From Papilionanthe hookeriana x Papilionanthe teres (lineage: Eukaryota; Streptophyta; Magnoliopsida; Asparagales; Orchidaceae), in contig CM040421.1 of the NCBI GenBank assembly GCA_022702705.1, positions 6,950,090-7,014,089 on the forward strand: a DNA stretch of 64,000 nt, in the 5' to 3' direction. The position numbers and the translations under genes are program-made. The notes under the pieces were generated by a model. That model saw only the letters and a program-made list of their open reading frames with translations, was not told the origin of the DNA and ran no database searches. Below are positions 1 through 13,400 of the stretch, piece after piece; positions within the stretch are counted from its first letter, which is position 1; each line of letters opens with the position of its first letter.

Positions 1-254
1 AAACACTTTATGACAATCATATACATCATTTTGAACAATCAATTGGATCCAAACCAGGCTTGAACCCAACCTAGCCCAACTTGATCCCAAGTGACCCAAA
101 TTGAACCCAGGACCCAATGTAGCCAAATTAAACCAAATTTGATCAAACTAAGCTCACCATAGCCAGCCATTGGACCCCTAGGATTGAACTAGATCCACCT
201 AGCCCACTCTAATGGAGCCATGGACCAAAGGTCCCATGATTTAGGGGATCCCCT
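1..254 (-). mobile_element. Distal fragment of giant LTR-like unit, copy M
   Basis: C-rich, A-rich text with many 'gaccca', 'cccaac' and 'ggccca'-like words matches the character of 10380-10760 in copy N. It continues as the same repeat family after the LTR that interrupts it at 255. No coding potential is seen. It is assigned to copy M by position and composition; a full alignment was not possible. Confidence 0.55.
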
Positions 255-1871
255 TGATCCACTGAAAATTTAACAGCTTTTTACTATTCATTTCATACCT
301 GTTTTTGATGATATTGTACTTTAAAGGAATGTATTTTTTACGATTTCATGCAGGTACAATGATTTTAGGCCTTTGGAGCAAAATGAAGCGAAAAGGAGCA
401 AATTTGGAGCGAAAAAGGACAAAAATGCATTTTATTGAACTTGCGCCGGACAGTGCTAATTTCCAGAGAGTTACGACATTTTGGCGGAATAATGTGTCGA
501 ACGATGCTCCTACCACTGCCGAATAGCGCCATATCCCAATTTTGAACTAGATTCAATGTATTTGGCCGGATTTTGAAAGGTTGCTTGAGGAAACTCTTGG
601 AGAATTCAATTTTTGCCGAATTTAAACACTTTTGGCATCACATTTCAAAGGGGGGAAGAAAGGAAGAGAAGAGTCTAGAGTTTAGAGAGAGTTTTCTTTC
701 CATTTTGTGTAGGAAGTTAGAGTTGTGTTTTCTCTTCTAAGGAGTGTGAGAGGAGAGGGAAAGTGAGAGATTTCTTCTTCCTTACTATTCTAAAGAGAGA
801 ATTGTGTGTTGTTGTGAAGAAAGAAGATGAGTCAAAGGAATTCCTTGAGATTCGCTTGGGAAAGAATTTGAGATAAGTTGTATTTACTTTACTTTGTTTG
901 TATGACGTTGTTTTTATATATAAAATCCATATTTTCTCATCTTCTCCTCATGAGTCTTGAGTAGATTTCTTTGTCTTTCTCATTTTCACGTGATGTGTTG
1001 ATATTGTGAAATGGATATGATGTGTTGATTTACTATGGAGAATTTGTGATGACCTTTTCACTTAGAACTTCATTTACTTTTTGATCTGGCCAATTGAATT
1101 GTTAAAACTTGTTGGGAAACATATGTTCCGAAAGGATTATGAGTTTCACAACAAAAGTGAAGGTCACATTCAATGTCCATGAATGAGAGATGTAGTTTCT
1201 GGGGATTGAGTGCAAATAAAAAGGGAAATATACTTTGATGGGTGTAGAATTGGAGATTTTTGAGTGACAGGCTGAAATCCTCAATTTGGTCATAATGCTT
1301 AGAAACAGAAGCGAGAGTTAGCCTTCAGGTGAAGGAAAGTGGGAGCTCTGGAGTGAGAGCCAGTATCCTCCCAGCCTAACCACGTATTTGGGGACTAAAC
1401 ATAGGATTAGCCAATGTTCTTTATACGCTGAAATATGGGTAAAGAATAGGAATGCTCCTATTTGGCACAATACATTTGTATCACTGATCTATGTCACAAT
1501 AGTCATCACATTATGAGTGGAAAGGAGGAAGACTCTTTCTTGTAACTGAATTTGTTATAAATTTAGTCTTGTGTTAGTTTAGCTTGTTAGAATTTAAAAT
1601 GTGCTTTAATAGAAATAGTAACTGAACATGTTCGTCTTTACTTTAAGATATAAACCACTTGCAATTGTGTTTGTGATTCGATAAGAGATTTCTGTGCTAC
1701 ACCATAAAAGTAAAGTCTCCCTGTGGGATCAATATTCTAGGACTCCATTAGAGCCCTGTATTACTTGAGCGATGCGTATACTTGTGTTAATTGTGTGACT
1801 CATTATCATTTAAATCGATATATAAATCTAAATCTGAGTTCATTAATTTTTGTAAATTAAAAAGTCGCACA
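255..1871 (+). repeat. Solo Athila-type LTR inserted in copy M
   Basis: It starts TGATCCACTGAAAA, close to the LTR starts of E1 (TGATCCACCT) and R (TGATCGCTGAAAA). Landmarks follow in LTR order: 'gatattgtactttaaagga' near 310, a 'ggagcaaaatgaagcg' segment near 375, a TTAGCCTTCAGG-like segment near 1319, and near the end 'gactccattagagcc' with 'gcgtatacttg', as in the R LTR. No polypurine tract precedes it and no primer-binding site follows, so it is a solo LTR. Length of about 1.6 kb equals the other Athila LTRs here. The right end (CA at 1870-1871) is an estimate, because I did not find an exact 5-bp TSD (left flank CCCCT, right flank ACTCC). Confidence 0.75.
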
Positions 1872-4800
1872 ACTCCTCCCATAAATGCGTAAAACTTAAA
1901 GAGATTTGTAATAAGCACTTAACCACCTAAGCTCACCTCACTTATGACCTGCCCTCTAGCTCACCTGACCACTGGCCACCTCCCCTGGCCTGGCGGCCTA
2001 GTCGTCGGAGGAGGCAAAACCAAGAGCCACCTCCCATGAACAAAACCCAAATTGACCCATCCAAGCTGTCTCTCCCTGATTGGTTAATTACTCCTTAATG
2101 CCCTCCACCTAAGCACTTAAACTCTCCCATATACCAGCCATGACAGCCGCTCTAAGCTCCTCTATTTAAACTACCATCCTTGATGGCTAAAGGGGTAATG
2201 TGCACAAAACTTAGGGGAAACTCTGTCAAATTATTCCCAACGCAAATTGCAGCCTCCCTAAGCTCATCCTAGTCACTTCTCTGCCATTTACCCCACTGTT
2301 TGAGCTCAATTTTGAAGCTCAAAACATTACCGAAACTAGAACAATTTTCATTACCACTCTACACTGAACCAAAATCAAATTAACTGCACCCACACCATCT
2401 CCACACTGAAAGAAGAAGTTCCCCCATTAAAGCCCCATAACAGAGAGCCTCTACCCCAGACTTTGATCAACACCTGAAATCGGGTCTGGTCGAACTTAGG
2501 TTCCAGAAATTTCACCAGGGCAAAAGGCTTTATCTGGAGGTTCGTTGAGACCAATCGAAGCTGCTACAACCATCCGATTGAGGCCTTCCCTCTCAGACAA
2601 ACGTATTGAACTACCTCACCCTCCCGAGCTTATTTTGATTCTTCATGCACATTGGGTCAATTTCAGGCTAAGTTAGTTGTATATATAGGTTCGTATAGGT
2701 CAGATGAGTCCATAGAAACAAACCCCATGTGATTTGGTTGAGTCTAGCTCGAGATCTTAGGGTTAGAAGGTGGATAACTTACGAGATGAGCCAGTTGAGA
2801 ACGAAGAACAGGAGTCGTTAGATCGTGCATGTTTTTTTTGGACGGCCAGGATGGAGTTTGACAGGAGCACGGTGCAAAAAGCGCGGACGCGTGGCCACCC
2901 GGTTAGATGGTGGAGTCGAACCAGGAAGCGCCACGTAGTCTTTCGGAGCTGCCGAGGATACAGTCAGCGTGGCGTCACCTAAGTAGAAAAATAGGATTTA
3001 TTTGAATTATTTAAATCAGGGCAACTTTAAAAATTCATAACTTGGTGTAGAAAAATCAGAAAAATAAAATAAAAATTCGATTTTGCTCAGTGAATAGAGG
3101 AGAATAATGTGGAATTGGTTTGAGGTTTATTTAATGTGTATTTTATTTTTAATTAATTAAATATAGTCTGAAGTCTTTGATTCTTCATATGCAAGCATAT
3201 TTCACTATGGCTTGAACTTGAGGTCTTTTGTTCTCTCTGTCATGGGGGATCTGCACTGATTTTTCAAGGTCTTGAGAGATTTCTATGAGGAGATCTCTAT
3301 TTTTTAAGTTGTAGGTGTCTGTTTTGGTATAAAAATTATAATAATTAAAATACTTATCAGAAAATTCCAAAGTAAAATTTGGTAGGTTCAGTTTGACCAG
3401 AGGAACATAGGAAAAATATTGACTTGGTTTAACTCATTAAGTATAACCCTGGCTGTAATTAAACCATAAATTCTAAAGAAAAATAAATTGGACTAAATAT
3501 AAATGAAAATAACCTAAAAATCATTCTCAAATTTGGTCTAGGATCAGAGAAACTCCTATAAAATTTTGAAATCATTTGGAATTGATTTGATCACCTAACT
3601 TGATTTTCTATGTTAAATATCATCTTAGTCATTAACATAACTATAATAAATAAAATACAAGTTAAAAAAATTCATGAAATCGGTTTTGGGAGTTCCTTAT
3701 GACCAGGGGAATTTTGTAAAAATAAAATTGTAATTAAAATAAAATTTTCATTTTTAAGCATTATTTTATTATTTAAATAATTAAAAAATTAAAAAAATCA
3801 CAAAAATTAATAAAATTGATAGAAATATTTTAAGTTGCCTCCTAATCACTTAGGGTAATTGGAATAATTTTTCTAACCCTCTAAGTAAAGATATTCAGTT
3901 TTGAAGGGTTAAAATTATTTTTAAAGGCTAAAAATGGAATTTATTTAATTTCTCATAAAAATAATTCTAATAATTAAAATATAAATCATAAAAATATAAA
4001 ATTTGGTCCTCTGGGTTCCCTGACCTCATAGAGATTTTTAAAAAATATAAAACTTAATTTTATAATTAAATAATATTTTATATTTAATTAATACCACAAA
4101 AACTAAAATAATTGTAATTAATTTAAAATTCAAAAATCATGAAATTTGGTCCTAATGATTCTCTGGTCTATGTGAACCTCTAGTAATTTTCTTTGGGACG
4201 TATGTTTCATTTTTACTAAGCTAGTGAATTTTCTTTGAAAATCCTTATTTTGCATAAAAATAATTATATAACTTAAATCAAATTAAGAAAAATTACATTG
4301 TTTCCTCTAAAGCTAAGTGGGGTAATATAAAATTTTAAGTCATTTGAAGTAAATTTGATTAATTATGGAGTGTTAAGGCCTTAGGGGCAAAGTTGTAATT
4401 TTAAAGAATTTGACCTTAATCAATATTTAGGCTTAATTAAAAATGGGAAATGGGTAATGAATGATCTTAATAAAATATTTTGAAATGACTGAAACATAAA
4501 GGGATAAATGGTAGAAACCAATCTCATGTTTGTCATATTAAAGGGTAAACTTGTAATTTCTTTAATCATATCAATTTGTAAGATAATTAAAAGCAAAAGA
4601 TCCTTGAAGTTAGGGGTTGGACTTTGGTAGTCAATAATGTGTTGATTAATACCCCTAATTGGTGTCTAATTATAATTTCAATAATTTGATAGGATTAAAG
4701 AGGTCCATAATCATAGATGTCAATATTTTTCTAAAATTTTGAATATACCCACTAAAGTCTTAAGGGCTTAGTAGTGAGCTAGACTTAATTGAAAATTGAC

Positions 4801-6781
4801 TAATGAGGTATAGAAAAGCAAAACACCATTAATTTTAAAATACAATTGAAACACTACAAGTCCATCAAAACTAGTTAAGTTCTTTCATAAATTAAGTTGT
4901 CTCTAAAGGCCCCACTTACATAATACATAAATGAAATATCGAGTAAAATCTAGCCCACTTTTTGGGACAAATAAAACATTAGCTCATTAAGCATAAGGGT
5001 ATGAAATAGATGAATCATTTAGTCAGTATGATAAGTTCAAATGAACTCAAGAAAGTTCGAAAGGGTTGTGAAATATCTAGGTATTTCCTAGACCTTTTCA
5101 CAAGTTTTCTGGACATCTTGTAGAATGACTGAGCCTATCATACTTATTAAAAGAAGGCATCTTTTCAATAAATAAATATGACCCATCAAGTTATGACATA
5201 GGGATTTGTAGGCCTGTGATGAACCTATCTATAGGCTTTTACTTTCCTGCAAATTGTAAATGATTACTGTAAAAAGATACTAAAGTTTTAGGTGGACGAA
5301 CGAGAAGACTCACCATATACACTTTTACAAGTTTACAGCACCTGCTTTTCAGTACTTCCTTTACTTTACTATTCTTGCTTAGAAGCTTGCAAGTTAAGCA
5401 ACAATGTCACCCTGCATGAAAACCAAAACTTTTATGATAGCAATAAAACAAAAAAACAAAATTGAAATTGAAATCAAAATAAGATAAAATTCACCTCGGC
5501 AACAATCAAAATATAAAACAACTTAAAATTTAATCAAAAATAGAACAAAATAACAAGAGAAACTAAGTTAAAAAATCTCTATCGGATGATCGGGAATACC
5601 TCGGATGATGTAACCTACAGCTGCTAACGAGATTTCTCACGGTCTAAATGAAAGTATAGAACTCATTAAATCAAGTTTTGTAAATTCATTTGGACTAAGT
5701 GAATTTGAAGAAAATAGTAATGCTGGAATGAGGGAACCTTCGGATCTTAACCGGTGTCGCTATAATCAACTTAAATATTCTCCCAAATAAGATATTAAGA
5801 CATCTCAATTTAAACCCTTCTTGAACGTGCTACTTCTCTTAATCTCCTATAATTGACACTTCTTTAAAACTAAACCTACTATGAAGAGGAGCTTGGAACA
5901 TGCATAATGGGAAACACAACCATCTTCAACAGCTATACTCCTTAGAATTAAACAACAAAGCCATAAGTGTTCATGATAGCTAGCCTAGTGCATCATAAAT
6001 TCTCACTTATCTCATTAGGCTTTTACATGACCGGTGCAATATAAGCCCTAAGTCGCCTTAGGATTCTGAGGTTATCATCAGACGTGACATAAATCATCCT
6101 ATCTTCCATGCCATTCACATGATTGGTATCAAGTGAATGTAAGCTTTAAATAATAATAAAATTGGCAGGATGAAACATCAAATAATAATCTCAAATTAAA
6201 GCCAAACCATAGGATAGTTCTGAAAAGAACAACAAGATTTTTCCTGGAGCTTTGTCTTTTCCATAGCTTTCTAATCCTTTGGATTCCTATAATAACTTTT
6301 CCGAAACTTGAGCCACTCGCCTATTGGATTTCCTATTATCACATTTTTGTGAAGAAACCTACCATTTGAAAGTCGGGAATACAATATTTCTTGATATATA
6401 TCAAGAGTTTTCTTAGGTAACCTCGGTTATATAAGATGTAATTAACTATAGGGGCTTGCCCTTATAGAAAACTTAATGACCCCAGATTAATATAAACCCT
6501 ATCTAGTTGCTTCATACTGTATTAGGAAAATTGTCGGCCAACATAAATGGTTCGCAGACTAAATAGATTTCATGAATTCGTTAGTTTATTTGATCAAGCC
6601 TCGCCACTAAGATATGTATATATTCTTCGGGATAGATACATGTCTTTGCGGTGAAGTGCTTGATTATTTAAACTATCATTTATATGAGATCGGTTTGATT
6701 TCATATTTTTAAAATTAAAATAATATATATATATATATATTCCTAAATTAAACCACACACGTCAAAACTCTGCGGCCGACA
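1872..6781 (-). mobile_element. Giant LTR-like unit, copy M (main body)
   Basis: Third copy of the 7.4-kb TG...CA unit also seen as P (10852-18343) and N (9493-24299). Read on the minus strand it starts at 6781 with TGTCGGC, as N does at 24299. Shared segments with N include 'tcagtgaatagaggagaata' near 3089 (N near 20099), 'gaaatcgggtctggt' near 2475 (N near 19491), 'cggatgatgtaacctac' near 5600 (N near 23040), and the 'aactataggggcttgccctt' block near 6443 (N near 23882). An (AT)n run lies at 6722-6740. No conserved ORF is visible. It breaks the 3' LTR of E1 at 6782, so it inserted later than E1. Confidence 0.8.
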
Positions 6782-7629
6782 CTTTCATTCAAGAACTAAC
6801 CAATTATACGCCCATCAAATCTTATCTCTCTATTTATTTGCCCCTCTCGGGTCATTATATTGTTTAACGGATTTTAACCTCAGAAATGGCGAGTTTGTAA
6901 AGTAAATGAAGATTCAGTGAAAAAATCATCACAATTTTTAAGAGTAAAAAGAAGACTTTAAAACATTCTCATCCCACAAGATTAATTCCCATATACAAGG
7001 AGAAAGAAAGGAAACTACTCAGAATACATGGATATTAAACAAAAACAAAACATTTTCATTGAAATCCAAGTCTTACAACAAAAACTTAAACACAAATACA
7101 AAGTACCTAATGTCTTCTCTCCATGTAATCTTATGGAGTTTCCTTTAAGCAATCTCTAAAATCTTACACACTAAAACACACTCACACTTACACTTAAACA
7201 CAAAATAAGAAAACTCTAATTTACTATTGCCGCCTATGAGGCTCCAAAAGTTCTCTAAATTCAGCCAAATCCTTCTCATTTAATAGAGAACATAAAATAA
7301 CTAAGGGTTGCTTCAAACACCCCTCCAAAATTTGGCCAAATTCAATGGATCTTCTAGAAAGGTAATTTTCAGTGCTATGGCACTAGTTTGGGGCACTTTA
7401 GCGCCCATCTGACTTTAGTCTAGCTCTATTAGCGTCCCGGGTGGTGTTATAGAGCCACTTATATTTACCCAATTTTGCTCCATTTTTTCTCATTTTCTCT
7501 AAATGTCCATTCCAAGCACTTGAAACCAAAAACATGTAAAATATCTTCTTTTAAAGTGCAAGATCATAAAAAATGTATATAAAGGGCTTATAAAATTTGA
7601 AATAAAAATAGGTTTTTTTAAGTGGATTA
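6782..7629 (-). repeat. 3' LTR of Athila-like element E1 (truncated by copy M)
   Basis: Collinear with the E1 5' LTR (29920-31490). Examples: 'ccaattatacg' (6800 / 30611), 'ttgtaaagtaaatgaagatt' (6895 / 30787), 'aaaacttaaacacaaataca' (7080 / 30972), and 'attgccgcc' near 7225. The LTR start on the minus strand is TAATCCACTT at 7629, a one-base change from TGATCCACCT in the 5' LTR, and it abuts a polypurine tract. Decayed E1-type palindromes (for example agtgctatggcact) lie at about 7368-7460. The rest of the LTR must lie to the left of the window, beyond copy M. Confidence 0.82.
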
Positions 7630-7640
7630 ATTCCCCCATA
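7630..7640 (-). promoter_or_regulatory. Polypurine tract of E1
   Basis: The minus strand reads TATGGGGGAAT directly against the 3' LTR start at 7629. This is the expected place and composition for the plus-strand primer of a Ty3/gypsy element. Confidence 0.7.
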
Positions 7641-8922
7641 TTTAAATGTTTCTTTTCCTCGAGTGACTCCTTATACTATGTAAAAATTTATAACTTGTGG
7701 TGATGAGTTTAACTTGACGATTTCTATAGTTTTTGTCTTATAAATGTGATAGTGAAACTTTAGAAAAATTTTTAATAACTCATATTAAAACTAAAATATA
7801 AGAATATATAGTAGTCAAGCCTATGAGTTCTTATTTTCTATTTATTTCAAGAGTAAGTGGAATTTGTCATATAAAGGGTACTTAAAAGAATTGCCAGAAA
7901 AAGAAGTTCATGAAGACTTTACTATTAACGGTGCTAATGCTTTAATTTTTAGTTTAGAAATGTAATGAAATTCTTTTCTTCAAGTTGATTCAAGTTGAGC
8001 CAATTTTTTATTAGACATCTCCTAAAGCTTCTTCTCACATATTTTTTTAATCTTTGTTCTTTTTTCTTTTGATTATTCCTTTTTTTCTTTAAGGATCTTT
8101 TTAAATCCTTTCATTTTTTTATGTCATGTGAGAATTACTATATCTGGATAGCCTTTAATGATTTTGAACTCCACTATCCTCATCTTAAAGTTAAAAACAT
8201 CCCACATTTCCTCTTTAATTAATATGTATTAGCTTCTGAAAAAAGTTTTTCATAAAGTCTCAATTCTTTCTTTCCAAGTGTAAATCTAAGATCCTTAATA
8301 TTTCTAAAAATACAATTTTCTTTACTTTAAATAGTAAAAGCATAACATTACTATTTTATACCAAATATCTTAATTTCAGAACTAACATTTATTATTAAAA
8401 AATTTTTACTTAGGTTTTCTATAACATTTATAAAATAAAAAATATAGTTATTTAAAGTTAACCTTACAAACCATAGGTTATATTAAAATGATTTTAAAGA
8501 TACAATTCTCAGAGGACGAATAAAGTTTAGTTCATACCAAAAATTTGTTATCCCTTCCCTCAAACTTAAATTTTTAGTTAATTTAAAGCACGAAAGTTCA
8601 TGAAGCATAACAAAAAAGACAATATTTTAAAAATTAAACAAGAGAGTAGTACAGGTACAAGTAGGAAAGACAAATGCTGAGTAGTAACACATACAAAATT
8701 AGCGTGTATAACAATTAAACATAAAGTAAAATACTACTCTAGTATATAAATTGGCGCCAAAGTTAAACAGTAGGTCAATAAAACTAACAGTTTTAACAAA
8801 AAAAGTTTAATACAAAAGCTAAAACACAAGCATCACAGTCCAATACAAATGTAAATGTACAATAACATAAGAAAGTCCACATAAACAAACATATCTAAAG
8901 AAAGAAAACAATTGAAAACACA
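7641..8922 (-). other. 3' untranslated segment of E1
   Basis: AT-rich, non-coding stretch between the env-position ORF2 stop (8923) and the polypurine tract. It corresponds to 47773-49052 in element R. I see no conserved protein, RNA gene or further insertion in it. Confidence 0.6.
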
Positions 8923-9492
8923 CTACTCATCATCACCTTCTTCATCGTCATCAACATCATCATCACCAAGATATAAATCCTCCTCCAACACATTAGACAA
9001 ATGTGGAGTAAATCTGGGGCAAGTGCGAAATTCTTCTGAATGGTCTCCTCTCATAAATCTTTCCATTGTCTCAAAATAAGCAATATCAAAATCAACCCTC
9101 TTCTGCAGGTAATCATCATTGTGATTCATGTGGCTTCTCAATTCCTTCATTTGATTAGTCAAAGATATAGTATCTCCTTTTTGAATGATCATTTGTTCCA
9201 TAACAGAATCGGGAGAAGTAGTATCTAAAGTAGATGGTCTGGAAGTAGAAGCAGGAACATAAGTAGAAGTTGAAGTAGAGGGTATGTTAAATCCAGCCTC
9301 ATGTCTAGTCCCAAAATGTCTCTCATACTTTTCCAAGTTTGTTTTTATAATGGGTTTATGTGATGGTAAAATTTCTTTCCAAGTCTCATACTTCACACCA
9401 TATTTAACACACAAGGTAGTAATAAGGGCAGGGTAACCCAAACCTCCTGTAGTTCCTTCTTTTGAGGAACAAGCATGTGTGTATAAACGAGA
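8923..9492 (-). pseudogene. Env-position ORF2 of E1, C-terminal half (split by copy N)
   Basis: Continues, across a 14.8-kb insertion, the protein begun at 24905. The joint is exact: the CGAGA repeated at 9488-9492 and 24300-24304 is the TSD, and reading resumes with a Tyr-Thr-His-Ala segment. It contains a 'GLGYPALITTLC' block followed by 'VKYETWKEIL', matching R at 45123-45216 (GLGHPSTIFALC, SYEAWEKVL). A Ser/Thr-rich linker follows, then a putative helical region and an acidic tail (DDDVDDDEEGDDE). The family is the plant protein found downstream of pol in Athila-type elements (Pfam 'putative plant transposon protein'); its function is unknown and membrane features are not evident here. 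The apparent ATG at 9502 belongs to the inserted element and is not a real start. Confidence 0.72.
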
Positions 9493-10851
9493 TGTTGACC
9501 TCATTTTTGATGAGGTCTTCCCTTCTCCTTTTAGTACTTAGGATCTAGCCTTAGGCTTTTCCTTTGACTATCCTAGAGGACTAGAAATGGAATCCACCAC
9601 TTAGAAATTCAAACTACTTCTTAACTCCCTGCAAACCCGCAAGCTTGATTGTAAACCCCTAATCACCTAGAGGGTTGAGATCAAATGTGGAAGTTTAAAG
9701 GATGAGTTCCCTATAGGACTCTTTGGCCTTAGGATCACCTTGGGTGGCCTGGTCTGATGAGAGCTGACTTACACATACACTACACCCTCACACACACATC
9801 CTAAAAAATCACACCTATACCCAACTTGATCTCCTGACTCATGTAGGTAATTCACATGGATGGACCTTAACCCCTAAGCCCCTCGCTAAGAGGGTTAGGA
9901 ACAACATAGTGAATACCTCAAATGAGTCCTTTCATGACTCATATGAGCTTATCATGGCTTCATGGCTCAACCAAAATAATTTCATTTCACTTACATTTGA
10001 TCAACCTTCATTTTTTCAAAATTTCAATTTTTGATCCCCGGGGCCCCGGACCCACCAAACCTACCAAATGCCCTTGGAGCTACCCAAAATTACCCAAAAT
10101 TCCTCAAAATCAGTCCTAAACATTCCCCCCCCACTCAAATTGATCATCCATAACCAAGAATACCAAAATTTCCAAAAATACCTCAAATACCCTCCAAATT
10201 ACCAAAATGCCCCTCTTGACCCAAAAATTCAAAAATTCAAAAATTCCAAAAAATCCCAGAAAATTCTAGAAAATCCCAAATATTCTAAATTTCATTTTGT
10301 TCAACTATACCATGGGCCAATTTTGTCAATTTAGCTCTTTTGCCAAAACCCCCAATTTTGGCCCATGACCTAAACCTAGCTCAAACCAACCCAATTCAAC
10401 TCCAATTAACCCCAAACCTTTTCTAAATCTTCCCTAACATCTCCACAAACAAAAAACTAACATAGTTTGCCCAAAATTTGGACCCAAACCTTACTCAAAT
10501 TCAACCTAAACCCAAAATTCCCTAAATAGGCCTAAATCCACCATGAACCCAAATAGGCCCAAATCCCTAAATTAAAGTCGAACCAAGGTTGAAAACTCTT
10601 TGTTACACTCTCATGAACATTTCTCAACATTAATTTTACATCAATTTCAACATTAGCCCAACCTTAGCCCAAGTTAGTCCATTTTGACCTATTTTGACCC
10701 TATCACCAAGGGGACCCAAATTAGACTCAATTCAATTCCAAATCACCTCAAATTTGTCTCAAATCACTCATGACACAACCCTAAACCAAACCCAACATTT
10801 ATTTAGCATGGCCCTTTGCAAAATTTTTCATCTAAAAGCCCATTTTGAAAC
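9493..10851 (-). mobile_element. Giant LTR-like unit, copy N, distal segment
   Basis: Minus-strand end of copy N. It ends GAGGTCAACA at 9493 against the TSD CGAGA. It is the inverted counterpart of 16730-18343 in P: 'gactatcctagaggact' here versus 'ctctaggatagtc' at 18255, and 'ttaactccctgcaaac' versus 'gtttgcagggagttaa'. A hairpin (GACCTCA...TGAGGTC, 9497-9517) sits just inside the end, as in P. Copy P interrupts N at 10852. No coding capacity is seen. Confidence 0.85.
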
Positions 10852-12954
10852 TGTCGACATATTTTTAGGTTATGTGTTTTATTTTGAAAAGGGGGTCGCC
10901 TACAGAAATTGTCGGCGAATTTTTAATTTAATTTAAATAAATAATTTGAAAAGTAGTATTTGATTTTGAAAATAATTTTAAATTTGAAAATTTTAAGATA
11001 TGAAATCAAACTGATCTCACATCCCGAATAGTTTATATAAACGAGCACCGCACCACAACTGCATATCTATCCCGGAGAATAGACACACTGCTTGATGATG
11101 GGGCTTGATTAAATAAACTAGAAGATTTGTGACATCCGTTTGGTTTGCGAACCAATTTTATAAGCCGACAAGTTCCCTCGCTTAATATAAATGAATTAAG
11201 CGAGGTTTATATTACTCAGGTTCTTAAAATTCCCTATAAGGGCAAGCCACTATAGTTAATTACATCTTAAGTGACGGGAATCACCTAAGAAAACTCTCGA
11301 TAATAATCGGTAGTTCCGCTCTCAAGAATTTCAAAGTTTAAGTTTTCAAGGGATTGAATTTTGGAATTTCAATAGGGAATTGATCAAATTTGGAACATTT
11401 TATTCTGGGAATTCAAAGGAAGAAAGGTAGGAGAAATCACAAATTCGAAGCGAACTTTGGTAATTTCCCGACTATCCTATTGTTTGGCTTGAATTTTGGA
11501 AAGCCCTAATGTTTATTTAATATTTTGATCTGGTCAATTTTAATTAATTAGGACTTATATTCGTATGATGTGATCACACAAATAGCCTCGAAGATGTGAG
11601 GGTTTATGTCGTATCAGACGACTACCTCGGAATCCTAAGATCGGTTAGAGCTTAATTTGCAATGCAAATGCCTAACAAAAGGTTGAGGATTTATGTTGCA
11701 CTAAGCAAACTACCTCGAAGTCCTATGGTTTAGTTATTTAATTCTAAGAAAGTTTTGTTGAAGTAGACTCAGGTTTTGCTGATGACGATGGTCGTGCTGC
11801 CCACTATGCTCCGAGCTCCTTGTTGTTGCAGAGGTTTAGTTTTAGAAGTCATAAATCAGGAGATGAGAGAAGTGTTTTGGTTTAGAGAAAATCTTAATTT
11901 CCAAGTGTTTTTATGTTTTAATTAAAACAAATCTTAAAGTTGATTATAACAACACCGGTTAAGATCCCACGGTTCCATCCTTCCGGCATCGTTATTTTTA
12001 TCGGATTCACTTAGTCCAGATGAATTTGCTAAACTCAACTGAATGAGTTCCACACTTTCATTTAGACCGTGGGAAATCCCGTTAGCAACGCGTAGGTTAC
12101 ATCATCCGAGGTATTCCCGATCATCCAACAAGACGTTTTAATTTCGTTGTAGTTGTAGTTTTGTTGTTCTGTTTGTGATTAAATTTTGAGTTGTTTTATA
12201 TTTTGAAATGTTGTGGCGGTGAATTTTATCTTGCAGTGATTTTTAATTTAGTTTTGGTTTCAGTTTTAGGGACTACCCTAAAGGTTTTGGTTTTCATGCA
12301 ACAGTTGTTTATCATGCAAGAAAAGTAAGTGCGATGCGATTAAGTAAATTGCAATAAGGTAAATTGCAATAAAATAAAAGCGTACCTGGAGGGTCTTCCC
12401 GTCATCCCAAGCTGCACTTAAAACACAATTAGAATATTTAAGCATTTAGAGCAGGTTCCTAGGTAAAGCTAAGGGGAGGGTTATGGTTTTCTACCAAGGT
12501 CCTACTCCTATAGCTAGTCATCTCCTATGACGTCTAGGTTCTTATGTTTTGGTTTGAGGACGATTTTCTTCATCAAAGAACAATTAAGTTCAATTGTTCT
12601 CATAAACATCCTATCATATCGAGGAAGTGCTTAAGACGAGTCTTAAACATCTTTTCAATACCTCTAGGATTGTTTTAAGTCCAAGAGAATTTAATTATAC
12701 AAATGAATTAATCATCCAGGAGTTTAAGTTTTGTTATCTTGCTCAGTGAACTAGGACATTTGAATATCCTATGAGTGAAGTAACACTTCACTTAACACTC
12801 TGTTTAGGAGTTATGACAACAAGAGTTTTTGAGGGCAAATTGATGTTCAAGTGATTTGTGATTTAATTTAATTTCAATTAATGGGTTTAAGTTTGGAATA
12901 GTGTTCAAGTTGTTTTAGATTTATTTTTTTTTGAATTCTTTGTCTTAAGTGATG

Positions 12955-13400
12955 TTATTTTTAATTCAATTTAATTTAATTTAATTTTTAGTTTGATTTA
13001 ATTTGGTTTAGTTTTAATTTTAATTTAATTTTATTTTATTTAACTTAATTTTATTTTAACTTGATTTTATTTTTTTATGTAATTTAACATGCTTTAATTT
13101 AATATAATTTAATTTAATTTAATGTGATTTAATTTAATTTAATTTAATTTAATTTAACTTAAATTTTAATTTAATTTAATTTAAACCTTAATTAAATTTT
13201 AATTTAATTTTATTTTAGATTTTAATTTAATTTAAATTTTAATTTTATTTTATTTTTAATTTTAATTTAATATTTTATTTTTTATGTTTTAAAGATGATT
13301 TAATTTTAATTGTTAAAGTATTAATTTAATTGAAATTTTAAAAGGATTTAATTTAAATAATTTAACTTTAATTTAATTTAATGATTAAGTATTTTAGCAT
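12955..13400. repeat. Low-complexity AATTT/TTTAA tract in copy P
   Basis: Long run dominated by five-base TTTAA/AATTT steps with scattered interruptions. The same tract, reverse-complemented, is at about 21740-22080 in copy N, so it is an old internal part of the unit. Confidence 0.85.
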